Shown here: positions 14,842-17,393 of the stretch, piece by piece | How positions within the stretch are numbered: the stretch's first letter is position 1 | Layout of the letters: every line of letters begins with the position of its first letter | Program-made: the position numbers and the translations under genes | From: Dehalococcoidales bacterium | Lineage (GTDB): Bacteria; Chloroflexota; Dehalococcoidia; Dehalococcoidales; Fen-1064 | Direction: 5' to 3' | DNA length: 17,393 nucleotides | Assembly (NCBI GenBank): GCA_016929875.1 | Contig: JAFGHZ010000005.1 | Coordinates: forward strand, 1-17,393 | The notes under the pieces: model-generated | What the model saw: only the letters and a program-made list of their open reading frames with translations | Told to the model about the DNA's origin: nothing | The model's database searches: none

Positions 14842-15316
14842 GAGACAGGATATGGAAGCAGAAAAAATTCTTAAAGAGCACCGCCGCTGGACGCAGTGGA
14901 TCGAAAAACCCCGATTATTGAAGTTGGGGAATCTCGTGCTGACTGACCGCCGCCTCATTTTCCTTCACAAAATACAGTCCAGCCCCGATGTAAAAGAGAA
15001 TATCAAAAAGCTCGCTGATGCTCCGATGGAAACCGTCCTGAATTACGCTTTCGCGCTGGATCGGAATAACTTTCAGATGCCGCTCTCTTCGATTGCCGGC
15101 GTGAGAATCGGCACCTTCAACTGGAATCCGTTCCCGCATATTTGCCTGACGGTAGTTTACTTCGACGGCAGACAAACTACCAACAGGGTGGCTTCTTTCC
15201 AGTTCATCCGGCCGATTAAACAAACAATCCTCAAGCCTCAAATCGTTGTTCTGATAGGCTGGATAAGGGACATCAATCACGCCATCAAAGACGCTGAGGC
15301 TCTCGAGACGAAATAG
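14840..15316 (+). CDS. Small protein with PH/GRAM-like fold, function unknown
   Basis: A soluble protein of 158 residues if it starts at ATG 14840, or 154 from ATG 14852. The core starts MEAEKILKEHRRWTQW and continues LLKLGNLVLTDRRLIFLHK. The phrase GNLxLTDRRLIF is typical of bacterial PH-like and GRAM-like domains, which often bind lipids or partner proteins at the membrane. A second strand set, FQMPLSSIAGVRIGTFNW and ICLTVVYFDGR, fits the same seven-stranded barrel, followed by a C-terminal helix. No signal peptide or membrane helix is seen. It ends 10 bases before the convergent glpX end and is divergent from the C_GCAxxG gene. If the promoter at 14813-14841 is real, ATG 14852 is the better start. 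Confidence 0.72.
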   Translation: MRQDMEAEKILKEHRRWTQWIEKPRLLKLGNLVLTDRRLIFLHKIQSSPDVKENIKKLADAPMETVLNYAFALDRNNFQMPLSSIAGVRIGTFNWNPFPHICLTVVYFDGRQTTNRVASFQFIRPIKQTILKPQIVVLIGWIRDINHAIKDAEALETK

Positions 15317-15326
15317 ACCCGGTCTG

Positions 15327-16328
15327 CTAGCGCATCTTAAAGAAGCCGACTTTGTCCAAGCGCCCGAAGTTGTGGCGCGAGTCTATCCAGCGGATAGTAC
15401 CCGACTGGCTCCTCATCACCAGAGACTGTGTATAAGCTCCGCCGCTGAAATAGCGCACGCCTTTTAGCAATTCGCCGCTACTTACACCGGTTGCAGCGAA
15501 GAACACATCGTCACTATCTATTAAATCTTCTGTCTTGTACACTTTATCGACATCGACTCCCGCTGCAATTGCCGCTTTTCTTTCCTCTTCGTTACGCGGC
15601 CAGGCTTTGCATTGTATCGCGCCCCCGATACAATGTATTGCCGCTGCGGAAATGACGCCTTCGGGCGTCCCGCCGATGCCCATCAGTACATCGACTTCCA
15701 TCCCCGGCATTGCGGCCTGAAGACTGGCGGCGATGTCACCGTCGGAAATCAATTTCACCCTGGCGCCGGCACTTCTGATGTCGAACAACAGCTTTTCGTG
15801 GCGCGGCCTGTCCAGTACGATTACGGTTAATTCCGATACTTTTCTCTTCTTTGCCCGGGCGATGTTCTCCAAATTTTCTGCCACCGAAGCGTTAATATCG
15901 ATACAGTTCTTTGCCTCTGCACTGGTAACAATCTTGTCCATATAAAAGAATTGGCTGGGACAATGAATTGTTCCCCTTTCGGAAAGGACAATCACGGAAA
16001 TAGCTCCGGGAAGTCCTCTGGCGACAAGCGTGGTTCCATCGATAGGGTCGACGGCGATATCGGCTTGTAAAGCGAAGCCGTCGCCGATATGCTCCCCGAT
16101 ATATAACATCGGAGCATTGTCCTTTTCCCCTTCACCGATTACCACAACCCCATCCATGCGAATATAGCTCATTACATTACGCATGGTGGCTACCGCCGTA
16201 CCGTCTACCAGGTTCTTATCTCCCCTGCCCAAAAAACGCGCTGCGGCCATAGCAGCAGATTCGGTAGCACGCATCAATTCCATCGCGATGTTACGCTCGA
16301 TTACTTTACGGGATTTGGATTCTGCCAT
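15327..16328 (-). CDS. glpX: Class II fructose-1,6-bisphosphatase
   Basis: A 333-residue enzyme that removes the 1-phosphate of fructose 1,6-bisphosphate in gluconeogenesis; in some lineages it also acts on sedoheptulose bisphosphate. Motifs of the lithium-sensitive phosphatase fold are all present: GRGDKNLVDGTAV (34-46), the metal site GEGEKDNAPM (65-74), DPIDGTT (94-100), LDRPRHEKL (172-180), SDGDIAA (195-201) and GGTPEGV (219-225). The length is normal for GlpX. ATG 16328 is chosen because GAAGGAGGG stands just upstream; the frame is open to a TTG at 16397, but that codon lies inside the promoter. It is monocistronic, convergent with the PH/GRAM-like gene. Confidence 0.96.
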   Translation of the reverse strand: MAESKSRKVIERNIAMELMRATESAAMAAARFLGRGDKNLVDGTAVATMRNVMSYIRMDGVVVIGEGEKDNAPMLYIGEHIGDGFALQADIAVDPIDGTTLVARGLPGAISVIVLSERGTIHCPSQFFYMDKIVTSAEAKNCIDINASVAENLENIARAKKRKVSELTVIVLDRPRHEKLLFDIRSAGARVKLISDGDIAASLQAAMPGMEVDVLMGIGGTPEGVISAAAIHCIGGAIQCKAWPRNEEERKAAIAAGVDVDKVYKTEDLIDSDDVFFAATGVSSGELLKGVRYFSGGAYTQSLVMRSQSGTIRWIDSRHNFGRLDKVGFFKMR

Positions 16329-16368
16329 ACTGCCCTCCTTCTTCGCTAAATGACCACTGTTTAAGTCC

Positions 16369-16397
16369 AGCATAAAATAAACTGGATTCTCTGTCAA
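16369..16397 (-). promoter_or_regulatory. Promoter of glpX
   Basis: On the minus strand a perfect TTGACA (16397-16392), a 17-base spacer, and TATGCT (16374-16369, four of six). Transcription should start near 16362, giving a leader of about 35 bases containing the ribosome-binding site. Confidence 0.6.
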
Positions 16398-16471
16398 CCT
16401 GTCGAAAGATTAGATACTACTTGCATTTGGTTGAAATCTGCCATAGTGCCCTAGAACCATATTACACAACT

Positions 16472-16568
16472 CTTTCGACTGCGCTCAGGACAAGCGACCC
16501 ACCCCTTTGTCCCCGCCCTGATAGGGCGGGGAATAGATACGAGAGGGAAGGTAAATGCCCTCCCTCTT
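16472..16568. repeat. REP-like intergenic repeat cluster with two hairpins
   Basis: Three motifs lie close together between glpX and the next gene. At 16472-16495 is CTTTCGACTGCGCTCAGGAC followed by AAGC, a sequence I recognise as an abundant dispersed intergenic repeat in many bacterial and metagenomic genomes; in translation it gives the familiar PERSRK/PERSRR string. At 16511-16531 is a perfect 9-bp stem, CCCCGCCCT-GAT-AGGGCGGGG. At 16542-16567 is a second stem of 9 pairs with one A-C mismatch (AGAGGGAAGG / CCCTCCCTCT, loop TAAATG). There is no T-run, so these are not simple terminators. The rest of the gap from 16398 to 16681 holds nothing I recognise. Confidence 0.6.
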
Positions 16569-16681
16569 CTAGAGCTTCTACCTAATCCCATCGGATTTAG
16601 TAATTCCCAAACAGGAAACAACCAAAACCGAGCAGGACAAAGATTATGTAGTTGGAACAAGAAGACTTTGCGTCTTTTCTC

Positions 16682-17393
16682 CTACCACACCCTCGGCACC
16701 AGTACCTTGCGCTGGGGTGGATAATCGGGGAAATTCTGACGGTACCACGCATGATGTGAGCGGGCACGGGGTACCAGATTGGCCATCGTCCAGACGGCAA
16801 ATGCCAGGCCGGGGAGCGACCACGTCGCTACTGCCCAGCCGGTCCAGATGACAATCTCACCCAGGTAATTGGGGCAAGATATCCAGCGATACAGACCTCT
16901 GCAGGGTATTTTGTAAGCGGTCTCGCCCGGTGCGCGCAAACTGCGCAGTGTCCGGTCGGCGGCACGGTTGATAAGAAACCCCGCGATGAATAATGCCAGC
17001 CCCAGGATGAACCGCGGGTCACGGAGCCACTCGATTGTATATTTGTCGGAGAACGCAAAAATATAACGGCCGTTGAGATAGGCATTCATCATATTGAAGA
17101 GCAGTGCAAAACCGATGATGAGAAGAGGCATTCTCCTATTACCGCGAATACTGAACGGATAAATAAAAGCACGGTGAATATAATGAGCTTCCCACAAAAA
17201 GAGAAAAAACAGCGTTACGGCTGTTCTGTTGGCGCCGCTCAAAAAACAGATAGCAAAGATAATCGGCGATGGCGCTTCCATAACCAGCCATGCAATTTTG
17301 TTATCGATAGTGAATCCCCACCCTTTTCTGATGTGTCTCCCGTACGGGGCCGAGACAAAAAATAATGCGACGAAAACCATCGCCGCCATTATA
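16682..17393 (-). CDS. Steroid 5-alpha-reductase family membrane protein (N-terminus beyond window)
   Basis: At least 235 residues, mostly hydrophobic, with about six membrane segments. The C-terminal part is diagnostic of the 3-oxo-5-alpha-steroid 4-dehydrogenase/DUF1295 superfamily: YKIPCRGLYRWISCPNYLGE, then IWTGWAVATWSLPGLAFAVW, then NLVPRARSHHAWYRQNFPDYP near the end, where conserved Tyr, Asn and Glu contact NADPH. The frame remains open through the right edge. The first visible ATG (17389) lies just before FFVSAPYGRHIRKGWGF, and the family normally has one more helix ahead, so the gene is probably truncated by the window. Bacterial members reduce double bonds of steroid-like or isoprenoid lipids, or methylate isoprenylcysteine in the related ICMT branch; the substrate is unknown. 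No ribosome-binding site can be judged. Confidence 0.85.
   Translation of the reverse strand, partial: IMAAMVFVALFFVSAPYGRHIRKGWGFTIDNKIAWLVMEAPSPIIFAICFLSGANRTAVTLFFLFLWEAHYIHRAFIYPFSIRGNRRMPLLIIGFALLFNMMNAYLNGRYIFAFSDKYTIEWLRDPRFILGLALFIAGFLINRAADRTLRSLRAPGETAYKIPCRGLYRWISCPNYLGEIVIWTGWAVATWSLPGLAFAVWTMANLVPRARSHHAWYRQNFPDYPPQRKVLVPRVW

Noticed and set aside
16451..16660. A 69-codon open frame on the minus strand
   Set aside because: It reads through the REP-like repeat and gives the CPERSRK string typical of spurious translations of that repeat.
16662..16676. AAGAC-TTTGC-GTCTT hairpin after the steroid-reductase-like gene
   Set aside because: The stem has only five pairs and no real T-run on the minus strand (CTTGTT), so a terminator cannot be supported.

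Overview
This 17.4 kb window carries mostly housekeeping and membrane-energy genes of an anaerobic-looking bacterium with roughly balanced base composition. Gene content and protein style (a DUF4382-type lipoprotein with a CPTF/HAGYGDRTGQ tail, class II fructose-bisphosphatase, an iron-sulfur flavoprotein, a Na+-decarboxylase beta subunit, a DUF933-type YchF paralogue, PyrR attenuation) suggest a Dehalococcoidia-like Chloroflexota or a similar deep-branching anaerobe. This placement is inference from memory of the families, not a database result.

Layout, left to right. (1) Minus strand, 1-1796: carA-carB for carbamoyl phosphate synthesis, carB cut by the window edge. Behind a good extended -10 promoter, the 5' leader holds a complete PyrR-type RNA switch: binding hairpin, antiterminator and intrinsic terminator. 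(2) Plus strand, 2015-6203: a promoter, a SERCA-like Ca2+ P-type ATPase, a 46-aa OadG-like subunit and an OadB Na+ pump subunit, with no carboxyltransferase or biotin protein nearby. (3) Minus strand, 6280-7278: a secreted lipoprotein. (4) Plus strand, 7585-10785: a second, complete carB without its own carA and without a visible PyrR leader. It is about 60% identical to the first carB over their shared N-terminal part. (5) Minus strand, 10811-12420: an ECF sigma factor and its ZAS-type anti-sigma factor, overlapping by ATGA. (6) Minus strand, 12571-13116: an iron-sulfur flavoprotein. (7) Plus strand, 13240-14313: a divergent YchF-like GTPase. (8) A C_GCAxxG_C_C family protein on the minus strand and a PH/GRAM-like small protein on the plus strand, divergent from each other. 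(9) Minus strand, 15327-16328: glpX with a clear promoter. (10) A short intergenic zone with REP-like hairpin repeats. (11) Minus strand from 16682 to the right edge: a membrane protein of the steroid 5-alpha-reductase family, cut by the window edge.

How the parts work together. The first carAB pair should be shut down by UMP through PyrR. The second carB escapes that control and could borrow CarA for another purpose such as arginine synthesis. The ATPase-OadG-OadB operon joins an ATP-driven cation pump with subunits of a decarboxylation-driven Na+ pump. Convergent neighbours are packed tightly (11 bp overlap, 10 bp gap, 25 bp gap) and have no obvious intrinsic terminators. No tRNA, rRNA, CRISPR array, phage or insertion sequence was seen.
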